Below, in pieces: positions 25,822 to 34,449 of a stretch of DNA of 64,000 bases. The position numbers and the translations under genes are program-made. The notes below the pieces were generated by a model. The model worked only from the letters and a program-made list of their open reading frames with translations. It had not been told where the DNA came from and did no database searches. Within the stretch, counting starts at the first letter, position 1. Every line of letters begins with the position of its first letter. The DNA comes from Flavobacterium sp. MC2016-06 (GTDB taxonomy: Bacteria; Bacteroidota; Bacteroidia; Flavobacteriales; Flavobacteriaceae). The stretch spans positions 62,001-126,000 of the forward strand of contig NZ_WMID02000014.1 in assembly GCF_009711165.2 (NCBI RefSeq), written 5' to 3'.

Positions 25822-26733
25822 CTAAATAAATTGCACTATAAGATACCAAACAGCAAGCGTCACGAAGGAAATTGGGATTCCAAAACCAATCATCATACTG
25901 CTTAATTTAGGTTTTAATCCGTAAGTCGAAGCTAAAATTGCACCCGTAATCATTGGAGCCATAGCCATTTCCATAAGTGTTATTTTAATAGCTTCTGAAT
26001 GTTGTTTTAAAACAAAAACATATAAAACCAGAATCGTAAAAGGCGCCAAAATTAATCTGTAAAAAAGTCCAAGACGCAAAAATTTCCAATGCTGGCTTTT
26101 TCGGTCAAACGTAAGCTGTAATCCAACAGACAATAGTGCCAGAGGCGTAACTAAACTTCCTATTTTTAATAACCCAAATTGTATGTTTTCATCAAAATCA
26201 AACTTAAAAACATTCATTAAACACGAGAAAACGAAAGTAAGAAAGGGCGGAAAGAAGAGAATCTTTTTTAAAATACTTAAACTATCCGGGCTTCCTTTAG
26301 AATAAAAAGCGGCGACAAAAACGCCTAATGTAGAAACGACAACAAATGTTCCCGGCTGATCGACCAAAATAGCTGTTTCTAATCCTTTTTTTCCAAATAA
26401 AGCTTCGATTATTGGATATCCAAGAAAAGAACTATTGCTTAATCCTGCTGTTAAAATTAAACAGCCAATAAGTTTATTAGACCAGCCTAATCGTTTTCCT
26501 AAAAAATGAAAAAACACAAAAGCGAGTATAAAAGTAATCCAGCCAGAAGCTATTGGAAATAACAATTCATTGCTCCATCTTATTTTAGGAATGTGATATA
26601 AAGTAATCGCTGGCAGACAAAAATAAATGACAACTTTGTTTAATACTTTGTATATATGGGTAGGAAACTGCTTTACTCTTTGCAGCAGCAAACCTAAAAA
26701 CAAAAAGAAGAATATTAGAATAAAGTTGTTCAT
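25822..26733 (-). CDS. AEC-family transporter
   Basis: 303 aa with about ten hydrophobic segments in two halves, as in auxin-efflux-carrier family permeases. Typical pieces are FCLPAITLYHIPKI in the first half, LTAGLSNSSFLGYPIIEAL with the polar helix break, and GSLVTPLALLSVGLQL and MAMAPMITGAILASTYG in the second half. The substrate is unknown; family members carry organic acids or amino acids. It is not clearly linked to its neighbours. Confidence 0.85.
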   Translation of the reverse strand: MNNFILIFFFLFLGLLLQRVKQFPTHIYKVLNKVVIYFCLPAITLYHIPKIRWSNELLFPIASGWITFILAFVFFHFLGKRLGWSNKLIGCLILTAGLSNSSFLGYPIIEALFGKKGLETAILVDQPGTFVVVSTLGVFVAAFYSKGSPDSLSILKKILFFPPFLTFVFSCLMNVFKFDFDENIQFGLLKIGSLVTPLALLSVGLQLTFDRKSQHWKFLRLGLFYRLILAPFTILVLYVFVLKQHSEAIKITLMEMAMAPMITGAILASTYGLKPKLSSMMIGFGIPISFVTLAVWYLIVQFI

Positions 26734-26823
26734 ATTGCGGAATCAGGACAAAAATAACGATTTATAAAACACTGAGGAATTTTAATTTTTAGTTAAAATT
26801 ATTTTTTATTCAATAAAACAACT

Positions 26824-26831
26824 TACATTTG
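26824..26831 (+). promoter_or_regulatory. -7 box of the Rrf2 gene
   Basis: TACATTTG fits TAnnTTTG, 19 bases before the ATG at 26851. The AT-rich inverted words around it (TTGTAACATATTTTATTACAG) could be an operator for self-regulation. Confidence 0.5.
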
Positions 26832-26850
26832 TAACATATTTTATTACAGT

Positions 26851-27258
26851 ATGATTTCAGGTAAGTTTGCCATAACGATTCACATTCTAACTTTACTCAC
26901 TAAATTCCCGAATGATTTTTTGTCTTCGGACTTTATTGCTGGAAGTATGAACTTAAATCCTGTTTTGGTTAGAAAAGAAATTGCAAACCTAAAAGCAAAT
27001 AATATTGTAGAAAGTAAAGAAGGTAAAAATGGAGGTACAAAATTGTCTAAAGCAGCTTCGGATATTACGTTGAAAGAAGTATTTGAAATGACTTTTGATA
27101 ATATTAATTTGGGTTACGCAAAAAATCAACCGAATCCTGATTGTCCGGTTGGAAAAAAAATCAACCAAAATTTGGCTCTATTATATGCCGAAATGAATGA
27201 AAAAGTAAGTTTACAACTGAACGGCATTACATTAGAAGATTTTTCTAATCAGTTCTAA
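26851..27258 (+). CDS. Rrf2-family regulator, YwnA-like
   Basis: 135 aa. A winged HTH of the Rrf2 family (FAITIHILTLLTKF, SMNLNPVLVRKEIANLKANN, VESKEGKNGGTKLSK). It lacks the three-cysteine iron-sulfur motif of IscR/NsrR and has a single cysteine, Cys98, in NPDCPVGKKI. That arrangement matches the YwnA-like branch and suggests a thiol switch (inferred). The gene 55 bases downstream encodes an NAD(P)-binding protein like B. subtilis YwnB, which it probably controls. Confidence 0.85.
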   Translation: MISGKFAITIHILTLLTKFPNDFLSSDFIAGSMNLNPVLVRKEIANLKANNIVESKEGKNGGTKLSKAASDITLKEVFEMTFDNINLGYAKNQPNPDCPVGKKINQNLALLYAEMNEKVSLQLNGITLEDFSNQF

Positions 27259-27313
27259 AGCTTTTTTTTAAACAAAACTGTAACATTTTTTATTACTAAT
27301 TAAATTATATATT

Positions 27314-27955
27314 ATGAAAATCGCAATTATTGGAGCAACAGGATTTGTAGGTTCCGCTATTTTAAACGAATTAACTTCTAGAAACCAAGAAATTACTGCT
27401 ATTGCTAGAAATCCAAAAACAGGATCTGATGTAAATTGGGTTGCTGCAGATATCTTTAATGTTGATGCATTGGCAGAGGTTCTAAAAGGAAATGATGTTG
27501 TAATTAACGCTTATAATTCTGGATGGACAAACCCAAATATTTATGATGATTTTATTGCTGGTTCTAAAGCAATTCAGGAAGCTGTAACTAAATCTGGAGT
27601 AAAACGTTTTATTACAATTGGCGGAGGAGGAAGCTTATTTGTTGCACCAGGTTTACAAGCGGTTGATACGCCAGATTTCCCAAAAGAATATCACGCTGGA
27701 GCAACTGCGGCAAGAGATTATTTGAACATTCTTAAAGAAGAAAAAGAGTTAGATTGGGCATTTTTTAGTCCAGCTTTTGAAATGCATCCAGGTATTACAA
27801 CTGGAAGAACTGGAAAATACCGTTTAGGTTTAGAAAATCCAGTTTTTAATGATGAGCAAAGAAGTATTTTATCTGTAGAAGATTTAGCAGTTGTTATTGC
27901 TGATGAAGCAGAAACTCCAAAACACCACCAAGTACGTTTTACTGCGGCTTATTAA
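27314..27955 (+). CDS. NAD(P)-binding oxidoreductase, NmrA/YwnB-like
   Basis: 213 aa. The N-terminal Rossmann motif is MKIAIIGATGFVGSAI. The GWTNPNIYDDFIAGSKAIQE and RFITIGGGGSL segments and the late LSVEDLAVVIADEAE match the atypical SDR/NAD(P)H-binding group that includes B. subtilis YwnB (the same length as I recall). The substrate is unknown. It is preceded by a YwnA-like Rrf2 regulator, recreating the ywnA-ywnB pairing. Confidence 0.85.
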   Translation: MKIAIIGATGFVGSAILNELTSRNQEITAIARNPKTGSDVNWVAADIFNVDALAEVLKGNDVVINAYNSGWTNPNIYDDFIAGSKAIQEAVTKSGVKRFITIGGGGSLFVAPGLQAVDTPDFPKEYHAGATAARDYLNILKEEKELDWAFFSPAFEMHPGITTGRTGKYRLGLENPVFNDEQRSILSVEDLAVVIADEAETPKHHQVRFTAAY

Positions 27956-27965
27956 TATTTTTTTT

Positions 27966-28055
27966 CGCCACGAATTACACGAATTTTCACGAATTAAAAT
28001 ATTTGCTATTAATTATGAAGTGAAAAAATTAGTGGAAATTCGTGTAATTCGTGGC
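27966..28055. repeat. Intergenic inverted repeat, CGCCACGAATT family
   Basis: CGCCACGAATTACACGAATT faces AATTCGTGTAATTCGTGGC. Related words are at 38031-38178 and 57905-58020. Confidence 0.75.
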
Positions 28056-28066
28056 AAACAAACCCC

Positions 28067-28111
28067 AACAGTTTCAAAGAAGATCAAGTCTCTTTTGAAA
28101 CTGTTTTTGTT
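28067..28111 (+). terminator. Terminator upstream of meaB
   Basis: AACAGTTTCAAA (28067-28078) pairs with TTTGAAACTGTT (28094-28105), followed by a T-rich run. It ends the oxidoreductase transcript. Confidence 0.75.
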
Positions 28112-28143
28112 TTCTGTACTTTTACAGTACCAAAAAGTACGTT

Positions 28144-29235
28144 TTGTCGAGTTCAAAAAAACAAGTAAGCAGTTTGCACGAAAAAGCTGGAATTTCTTCT
28201 CCTGAAATTACCAATGTTGTAGCCATCTCTCAAATACAGCAAAAAAGGAGACAACTTCCTTCATCTGAAGAATTAATTGCTGGAATTTTAAATGGTAACA
28301 GAACGGCTTTGAGCCGAGCCATTACTTTGGTAGAAAGCACAAATCCCGAACATACTCAAAAAGCAAATGAAGTTATAAAGGGATGTCTTCCCTACTCTAA
28401 TAAATCTATCCGAATTGGAATTACAGGTGTTCCTGGTGTTGGAAAAAGTACTTTTATTGAAGCTTTTGGAACTTTTTTGACTGCACTGAATAAAAAAGTT
28501 GCAGTGCTGGCAGTTGATCCTAGCAGTTCTCTTTCTCACGGAAGTATTTTGGGCGATAAAACCAGAATGGAAGAATTGGTTAAAAATGAAAATGCTTTTA
28601 TTAGACCCAGCGCTTCTGGAGATACTTTGGGTGGTGTTGCCAGAAAAACACGCGAAACTATTATTTTGTGTGAAGCTGCAGGTTTTGATACTATTATAAT
28701 AGAAACTGTTGGTGTGGGACAAAGCGAAACTGCGGTACACAGTATGGTTGACTTTTTTTTATTATTGAAAATTTCTGGTGCCGGCGATGAACTTCAAGGT
28801 ATTAAACGCGGTATTATGGAAATGGCAGACGCTATTGTTATCAATAAAGCGGATGGCGACAACATTAAAAAAGCCAATCTAGCGAAATTAGAATTTAATA
28901 GGGCTTTGCATTTGTTCCCTCCAAAAAAATCAACTTGGCAGCCAAAAGTTACCACTTGCAGCGCTATTACTAAAGAAGGTATTAATGAAATCTGGGATAC
29001 TATTTCGAGTTATTTTGAAATGACTAACGAGACTGGATATTTTCAAGTAAAAAGAAAAGACCAGAATCATTTTTGGATGATGGAAACGATTAATGAGCAA
29101 TTGAAGTTAAACTTCTACAATCAGCCCGAAATAATTTCACAACTTGAAGAAAACAAAAAAGCAGTGCAAAATGATGAAATTTCACCTTTTGCAGCTGCTC
29201 AAAATTTGTTGTCAATATATTTTAAAAAAATTTAA
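28144..29235 (+). CDS. meaB: Methylmalonyl-CoA mutase-associated GTPase MeaB
   Basis: 363 aa, a G3E P-loop GTPase that guards loading and integrity of adenosylcobalamin in methylmalonyl-CoA mutase. Walker A GITGVPGVGKST is near residue 91. AVDPSSSLSHGSILGDKTRM, ETVGVGQSE and the NKADGDN base-specificity motif are all present, and the C-terminal dimerisation helices follow. The TTG at 28144 is the only start that keeps the N-terminal helix; no ATG precedes the conserved region. It depends functionally on the adenosyltransferase encoded at 3330-3899. Confidence 0.93.
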   Translation: MSSSKKQVSSLHEKAGISSPEITNVVAISQIQQKRRQLPSSEELIAGILNGNRTALSRAITLVESTNPEHTQKANEVIKGCLPYSNKSIRIGITGVPGVGKSTFIEAFGTFLTALNKKVAVLAVDPSSSLSHGSILGDKTRMEELVKNENAFIRPSASGDTLGGVARKTRETIILCEAAGFDTIIIETVGVGQSETAVHSMVDFFLLLKISGAGDELQGIKRGIMEMADAIVINKADGDNIKKANLAKLEFNRALHLFPPKKSTWQPKVTTCSAITKEGINEIWDTISSYFEMTNETGYFQVKRKDQNHFWMMETINEQLKLNFYNQPEIISQLEENKKAVQNDEISPFAAAQNLLSIYFKKI

Positions 29236-29240
29236 ATCCT

Positions 29241-29304
29241 ATAAGTGATATAAGTAATTTTAAGTTTTAACGTTAAGAATTAAATGAACTTATATCACTT
29301 ATAT
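29241..29304. terminator. Bidirectional hairpin between meaB and the LTA-synthase-like gene
   Basis: TATAAGTGATATAAGT faces ACTTATATCACTTATA with about 30 bases between, placed between converging stops. Without a strong T-run, its terminator role is inferred. Confidence 0.5.
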
Positions 29305-29315
29305 GGTTTAAAATA

Positions 29316-31253
29316 CTATTTTTTGGGTCTCAATTTATACTTACTTTCTTTATATAAATTTCCTGCTGTGATAACGTGTGCTAAAGCATCTTTGGCTAAG
29401 TCTTCGTTTAATTTTACAGGAATTAAAGTGGTGTCGTTTTTGATTTCAAACTGAAGAGGTTTCAAATTTGGCTGCATAATTACAACTTGATTTTCTACTC
29501 TAAAAGCATTGATATCATTAAACTGCATTATTGATCTTCCTTGTACTTTTTGATCTAATTTGGTTAAATTTCTTCCTACCATTGGTGTTTCAAAAGGTAA
29601 TCCTAAATAGCCTAATAAGGTTGGCGGAATATCTATTTGGCTCGCTAATTTATTATAAACTGCTCCTTTTTGAACTCCTGGCCCCATTATTAATGCTGGA
29701 ATATGAAATTTATTTATTGGCACTAAATTCTTTCCGTATGTTCTTGTATTATGATCTGCAATTACAATGAAAATAGTATTTTTAAAATAAGCTTCTTTTT
29801 TAGCCATTTCAAAGAATTTTCCAATGGAGAAATCGGCATATTTCATTGCATTATTTACCGTTGCAGGTTTTTGATCGTAAGGTTTAATTCTTCCCGCAGG
29901 ATATTCAAAAGGCTCGTGATTTGAAGTCGAAAACATTAAAGAGAAGAATGGTTTATCTCCTTTTGTTTTAAAGTAATTATTAGCTTTTGTCACTAAATCT
30001 TCATCAGAATAACCCCAAGTTCCCTTGAAAGCATATTTATTTCCGTCAGATTCAAAATCAGTTTCGTCAACAATGTCCTGAAAACCATTTCCGTTGAAAA
30101 ACGAAGCCATGTTATCAAAATTGGCCATACCGCCATAAATAAAACTAGTATCGTAACCTTTTTGTTTTAAGGCATCGGCAAGCGTAAAGAAACCTTGCTG
30201 TGAGTTTCCTAATCTTACAACACTTTCAGACGGCGAAGGTAAAAATCCTGTTACAACTGCTTCAATACCGCGCACACTTCTTGTTCCTGTACAATACAAA
30301 TTGGTAAACAATACACCTTCTTTAGATAATTTATCAAATTCTGGCGTTAATGGTTTTCCTCCTAAAATTCCAACATATTCTGCTCCTAAACTTTCTTGCA
30401 GAAATATCACCAAATTATAAGGTTTTTTAACTACTGTATCTGGTTGCTGCACATGTAGAAACGGAATTTCTGCATCTGTAAAATCATTTGGTCCAGCGAT
30501 CATGTATTTTTTTACACGAGCAATCGCTTCGGCTTCATCCATTTTACCATACATTTTGGTATTTCCTTCGTTTTTAATCGAATAAGCAGCAAAGGCAACG
30601 GTATAGAATGAATTTAAACCTAAAGTATTGGTTAACTGATCTGATGAGAAAACAGCATTACTAGCATTAATTGGTCGTTTTGAAGTCAAACTTGATCGTG
30701 CTCCAAAAAACAATAAAAATGCTACTAATGGAAAAAGGATTAATTTAAATTTATATTCTGCTGGTGTTGTATGAAAAAACTTTTTCCCTTTTTTGAAAGC
30801 AAAATACAATACAACTCCCATTATGAAGAAAGTAACAATAATAGAAGTTAGATAACTTTTAAGAAGCATTCCTACTACTTCTTTTGGATAAATAAGATAA
30901 TCTAAGAAAATCTTATTCGGGCGTGTGTCGTATTGTTTTACAAAGTCTGGCGAAGCTAATTCTACAAAAAGAATTAAAAACAGAAATAAAAAACTGTAAA
31001 TAACCAAAAAGTTATTGGTGAATTTTATCCATTTACTTGGCATAAATGTAATTAATAAAGCTGGAAGAAAAGACAAATAACAAAGTAAAATCATGTCCAT
31101 ACGAAGACCGATTGGAAAAATATACCAGAAATTTGGTGTCTCTACTACTCTATCTTTAAAAATAAAAAACAAGACAATTCTACTCAAAGTAGTAATTAGC
31201 AATCCGACTGCTATGAAGTTAAAGATGGGTTTTAAAAAGCTAAATTTTTTCAT
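29316..31253 (-). CDS. LTA synthase-family sulfatase-fold phosphotransferase
   Basis: 645 aa. Five membrane helices in about the first 210 residues are followed by a periplasmic sulfatase-fold domain. The active-site parts are visible: Glu in FLQESLGAEYVGILGG, the nucleophile Thr in CTGTRSVRGIEA, and the metal ligands in VIADHNTRTYG. Gram-positive LtaS polymerises glycerol phosphate. In Gram-negative bacteria relatives transfer phosphoglycerol or phosphoethanolamine to surface glycans; which applies here is unknown. There are no neighbouring glycan genes. Confidence 0.88.
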   Translation of the reverse strand: MKKFSFLKPIFNFIAVGLLITTLSRIVLFFIFKDRVVETPNFWYIFPIGLRMDMILLCYLSFLPALLITFMPSKWIKFTNNFLVIYSFLFLFLILFVELASPDFVKQYDTRPNKIFLDYLIYPKEVVGMLLKSYLTSIIVTFFIMGVVLYFAFKKGKKFFHTTPAEYKFKLILFPLVAFLLFFGARSSLTSKRPINASNAVFSSDQLTNTLGLNSFYTVAFAAYSIKNEGNTKMYGKMDEAEAIARVKKYMIAGPNDFTDAEIPFLHVQQPDTVVKKPYNLVIFLQESLGAEYVGILGGKPLTPEFDKLSKEGVLFTNLYCTGTRSVRGIEAVVTGFLPSPSESVVRLGNSQQGFFTLADALKQKGYDTSFIYGGMANFDNMASFFNGNGFQDIVDETDFESDGNKYAFKGTWGYSDEDLVTKANNYFKTKGDKPFFSLMFSTSNHEPFEYPAGRIKPYDQKPATVNNAMKYADFSIGKFFEMAKKEAYFKNTIFIVIADHNTRTYGKNLVPINKFHIPALIMGPGVQKGAVYNKLASQIDIPPTLLGYLGLPFETPMVGRNLTKLDQKVQGRSIMQFNDINAFRVENQVVIMQPNLKPLQFEIKNDTTLIPVKLNEDLAKDALAHVITAGNLYKESKYKLRPKK

Positions 31254-31290
31254 TAAAAAGATTTAAAAATATAAAATGGATATTAAACAA

Positions 31291-31518
31291 TTACTCTTCG
31301 TAACGATTTATTTCCCTATCGTAAAATTCATTAGCCAGAACAATCAAACCTTCCATTTCAGCATTTAATTCAGCTTCATCAAGATCTTCTGCTTCTTCCA
31401 TAAACTCAACCTCATCATCTTTAAGATTGATTATAAATCTTGGATAATCTAGGTGAATGATGAAAATGTCATCAGGAAAATCAGTATTATCTCCGAGTAA
31501 AAATTTAGGTAATTCCAT
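31291..31518 (-). CDS. Small acidic Flavobacteriia-conserved protein
   Basis: 75 aa, strongly acidic in its second half (EVEFMEEAEDLDEAELNAEM). The opening MELPKFLLGDNTDFPDDIF is one I recall as conserved in many Flavobacteriia, without assigned function. No signal peptide or membrane segment. It lies 38 bases upstream of the LTA-synthase-like gene on the same strand and may be co-transcribed with it. Confidence 0.7.
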   Translation of the reverse strand: MELPKFLLGDNTDFPDDIFIIHLDYPRFIINLKDDEVEFMEEAEDLDEAELNAEMEGLIVLANEFYDREINRYEE

Positions 31519-31637
31519 ATTATTTATTTTGTATTTTTAGATTAGTTTTTTTCTGCCACTGATTACACTGATTCAAAGGATTATTTTAAAATCTTTTTAA
31601 TTCGTATAATCTATAGCCTATTTTTTACATTTCAAAT

Positions 31638-33023
31638 TTAAGTATTTGAAAATGAATTATTGATTAATTTTTTGGTTAAGTAATGAAAACGAATGTATAA
31701 AAATATTGCTGCAGAAGTTAATCCTGCCAAAAGTCCGATCCAAACACCTTGCGCTTTCCACGGTGTATATTCTGCTAAATAATACGAAGTTGGAAATCCG
31801 ATAACCCAATAGGCTACAAAAGTAATATACATTGGAATTTTTACATCTTGCAAGCCACGTAAAGCTCCCAAAACCACAACCTGAATTCCATCTGAAATTT
31901 GAAAAACTGCTGCAATTAAAAGTAATTTTGAGGCAATTGCAATTACTTCATTATTGTCTAAAAGCTGTCCTCCATTTTCCATATTCAAAAAGATATGAGG
32001 CAGGTAATTATGAAAAACAACAAAGAGAATCGCAAATAAAGTCTCTAATACAATAGCTAGTAAAAAAATTGAACGAGCCACTACAACTAACTTTTTAAAA
32101 TCATTTAATCCTCTCTGATTACTAACTCTAATCATAGAAGTTACGCTTAGTCCCATCGCAAACATAAAAGTTAGTGAAGACAAACTTAATGCAACCTGAT
32201 TTGCAGCCTGACTTGTTTTACCAATATTACCACAAAGCCAAATAGAAGCCGTAAACAATACCACTTCAAAAAGCATTTGCATAGCCGATGGAAAACCAAT
32301 ATTTATGATTTTTTTTATAGTTTCTTTTTTAATTTCATCAAAACTGAAACCTTTAAAATAACGCTTTAAATCTTCTCTTCTTGAAAGCATAATGTGCATA
32401 AACATTACCAAAAATATTCTAGAAATTACGGTTCCAAGCGCCGCGCCGATAATTCCCATTTTTGGAAAAATCCAAACGCCGTATATCAACATATAATTAA
32501 TACCTACATGCAGTACATTTGCCATAACCATAGCATACATCGAATACTTAGTCATTGACATTCCGTCTGCAAACTGTTTGTAACCTTGATACATTATTAG
32601 AGGAATCAGCGAAAATGCAACCCAGTCTAAGTAGGGTTTTGCAAGTGCAATTACATCAGCAGGCTGTTCTAGCATTTCCATTATTGGCTTTGCCAAAACA
32701 ATGACACCAAACATTACTAATCCTAAAATGGTGCATAAAAATAAACCGTGGTGAAATGCAGAACGAATTTTAGCATCGTTTTTCTCCGCATCACCTTCTG
32801 CAACAATTGGCGTAATTGCGGTCGAAAAACCAATTCCTAACGACATTGCAATAAAAATCATACTATTTCCTAAAGAAACAGCGGCCAATTCAGTACTTCC
32901 CAATTTTCCCACCATAATATTATCGACAATACCAATTAAGGTATGTCCAACCATACCTAGTATAATAGGATATGCCAGTCTTAAATTATACGAAAACTCT
33001 TTGGTGTACTGCTTTAAATTCAC
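31638..33023 (-). CDS. MATE-family efflux transporter
   Basis: 461 aa from a GTG at 33021-33023. Twelve hydrophobic segments; the first helix holds AYPIILGMVGHTLIGIVDNIMVGKLG, the typical MATE/NorM start, with the second-half repeat IGFPSAMQMLFEVV. It exports cationic drugs or metabolites using Na+ or H+. An ATG 24 codons upstream (33095) is in frame but lies before the -7 box TATCTTTG at 33044-33051, and its extra residues look non-conserved, so the GTG giving VNLKQYTKEFSYNLRLAYP is preferred. Confidence 0.88.
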   Translation of the reverse strand: MNLKQYTKEFSYNLRLAYPIILGMVGHTLIGIVDNIMVGKLGSTELAAVSLGNSMIFIAMSLGIGFSTAITPIVAEGDAEKNDAKIRSAFHHGLFLCTILGLVMFGVIVLAKPIMEMLEQPADVIALAKPYLDWVAFSLIPLIMYQGYKQFADGMSMTKYSMYAMVMANVLHVGINYMLIYGVWIFPKMGIIGAALGTVISRIFLVMFMHIMLSRREDLKRYFKGFSFDEIKKETIKKIINIGFPSAMQMLFEVVLFTASIWLCGNIGKTSQAANQVALSLSSLTFMFAMGLSVTSMIRVSNQRGLNDFKKLVVVARSIFLLAIVLETLFAILFVVFHNYLPHIFLNMENGGQLLDNNEVIAIASKLLLIAAVFQISDGIQVVVLGALRGLQDVKIPMYITFVAYWVIGFPTSYYLAEYTPWKAQGVWIGLLAGLTSAAIFLYIRFHYLTKKLINNSFSNT

Positions 33024-33043
33024 TTCTATTCTTTTTTTGTCGG

Positions 33044-33051
33044 CAAAGATA
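33044..33051 (-). promoter_or_regulatory. -7 box of the MATE gene
   Basis: On the minus strand TATCTTTG fits TAnnTTTG and lies 20 bases before the GTG at 33023. It argues against translation from the ATG at 33095. Confidence 0.6.
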
Positions 33052-33213
33052 CTCAGAAGCTTTGAATTCTCTTCTATTATCAAAAATATAAGCAAATATT
33101 AAGCATAAACAAGGGCAATCACAATATTATATAACAATTTTTAAAAATTATATAACAAAGCCCAAAAGGCTTGCGGTTACTTTTACAATATTAATAATTG
33201 AAAAAAAATTGTC

Positions 33214-33765
33214 ATGATGAAATCAAGAAATCTAAAGATGATATGCCTAGCCGCTATCGCTTTTTTATACGCCAGTACAACCTTTGCACAAGAAACTTCA
33301 ACAACAGCTAAAAGTGAAGGAGAAATTAAAAATTACGATCAAGGTTTTAGATTAGGATTTGGTTTAAACGGAGGTTTGCCAACTGACAATGCATACGATT
33401 GGTCTCTAGGTGGAGACGTTCGTTTACAATATGATTTATCAAAAAAAACATCATTAACCTTAACAACTGGTTTTACTAATTTGTTTATGGGAAAAGATGA
33501 AAACGGAGTTGAGGTAAAAGATCTTGGATTTATTCCTGCAAAAGCTGGTTTTAAAGCCTTTATCTGGGAAGATCAATTTTATGTTTTAGGTGAGGTTGGT
33601 GCTGGTTTTGCTGTTACAAACGGCTACAATGATACCACTTTTTTATGGGCGCCAGGAATTGGGTACGCTAACAAATACATTGATATTAGTGTTCGTTATG
33701 AGGACTACAACAAATTCAAAACCAACCAAGTGGCATTGCGTCTAGCGTATGGTTTTGATTTATAA
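33214..33765 (+). CDS. Outer-membrane beta-barrel protein
   Basis: 183 aa. A signal peptide (MICLAAIAFLYASTTFA, cleavage before QET) is followed by eight or so amphipathic strands (FRLGFGLNGGLPT, LGGDVRLQYDLS, TSLTLTTGFTNLF, IDISVRYEDY) and a C-terminal strand ending in an aromatic-containing VALRLAYGFDL. It resembles the small OmpA/PorT-like barrels of Bacteroidota. No ligand or partner is evident. Monocistronic, with a strong terminator. Confidence 0.8.
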   Translation: MMKSRNLKMICLAAIAFLYASTTFAQETSTTAKSEGEIKNYDQGFRLGFGLNGGLPTDNAYDWSLGGDVRLQYDLSKKTSLTLTTGFTNLFMGKDENGVEVKDLGFIPAKAGFKAFIWEDQFYVLGEVGAGFAVTNGYNDTTFLWAPGIGYANKYIDISVRYEDYNKFKTNQVALRLAYGFDL

Positions 33766-33802
33766 AAATTAGGTTATTTTATTTTTTTGTTTTTGGTAAA
33801 AG

Positions 33803-33838
33803 AACCGGCAGATTGGGAAGTCTGCCGGTTTTTTATTT
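33803..33838 (+). terminator. Terminator of the barrel gene
   Basis: AACCGGCAGA pairs with TCTGCCGGTT across an eight-base loop, followed by TTTTATTTT. Confidence 0.9.
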
Positions 33839-33867
33839 TGTAAAAAGCTTATCTTAATATAAAAGAA

Positions 33868-33899
33868 AACCCGACAGCTTTTAGAAACCTGTCGGGGTT
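33868..33899. repeat. GC-rich hairpin
   Basis: AACCCGACAG faces CTGTCGGGGTT. It may serve as a second terminator or as a copy of the AACCTGTCGSG hairpin type also seen at 35322-35354. Confidence 0.6.
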
Positions 33900-33995
33900 A
33901 ACTTTAAGAATTATCAAATTATATCTTTTTTTCATTTTTTATTTTATCTCAATACTAAAATACTCAAGTTTGAGAATCTCGTTTAAAAAAGTCAT

Positions 33996-34445
33996 TTATT
34001 TAATGGAGTCATTTTTTATTTCTTTTAGAAAGCCATCAATAATTTTTTTCTGCGATTCTACATACTCGATTTCGTAAATTAGATTAATACTGTCCATTTC
34101 TCTTTCTATTTTAAAAAACTTTGAAGTAGTAGCTCTCGTAGTATAATTCCACATAAGATTCATATCGTTGAAACGTTTATTTCGGACATATATGATTCCA
34201 TTTTCTTCAATATAATCCACGTGAGAACGACCCAAAACCCACCTTAAATGCTTATAGTAATTTGGAGGAACTTCATTTGGTTCTGCAAATTTGTAAAGAT
34301 CATTGTCAAAAAATAGTAATCGGCGGGTATCGTTTTCCTCTGCCAAAATTACAGGACGAAATTCAACATACCTATTTTGCCAATAATAATAAGCCGAAAA
34401 CAAAAGAACTAATGTGATCAATACTATAAATATTTTCTTTTTCAT
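33996..34445 (-). CDS. Membrane-anchored protein of unknown function, possible immunity partner
   Basis: 149 aa. One N-terminal membrane helix (IFIVLITLVLLFSAYYYW) is followed by a soluble domain of about 125 residues that would face the periplasm. I recognise no family. It starts four bases after the 248-aa gene and is surely co-transcribed with it. A small anchored protein tightly downstream of an orphan soluble protein is the layout of a toxin and its immunity protein; that is inference. Confidence 0.55.
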   Translation of the reverse strand: MKKKIFIVLITLVLLFSAYYYWQNRYVEFRPVILAEENDTRRLLFFDNDLYKFAEPNEVPPNYYKHLRWVLGRSHVDYIEENGIIYVRNKRFNDMNLMWNYTTRATTSKFFKIEREMDSINLIYEIEYVESQKKIIDGFLKEIKNDSIK

Positions 34446-34449
34446 TTTC

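Noticed and set aside
28288..28740. 150-codon minus-strand frame inside meaB
   Set aside because: Antisense of meaB. The Ser/Asn/Phe-rich product is typical of a reverse-strand shadow in AT-rich genes.
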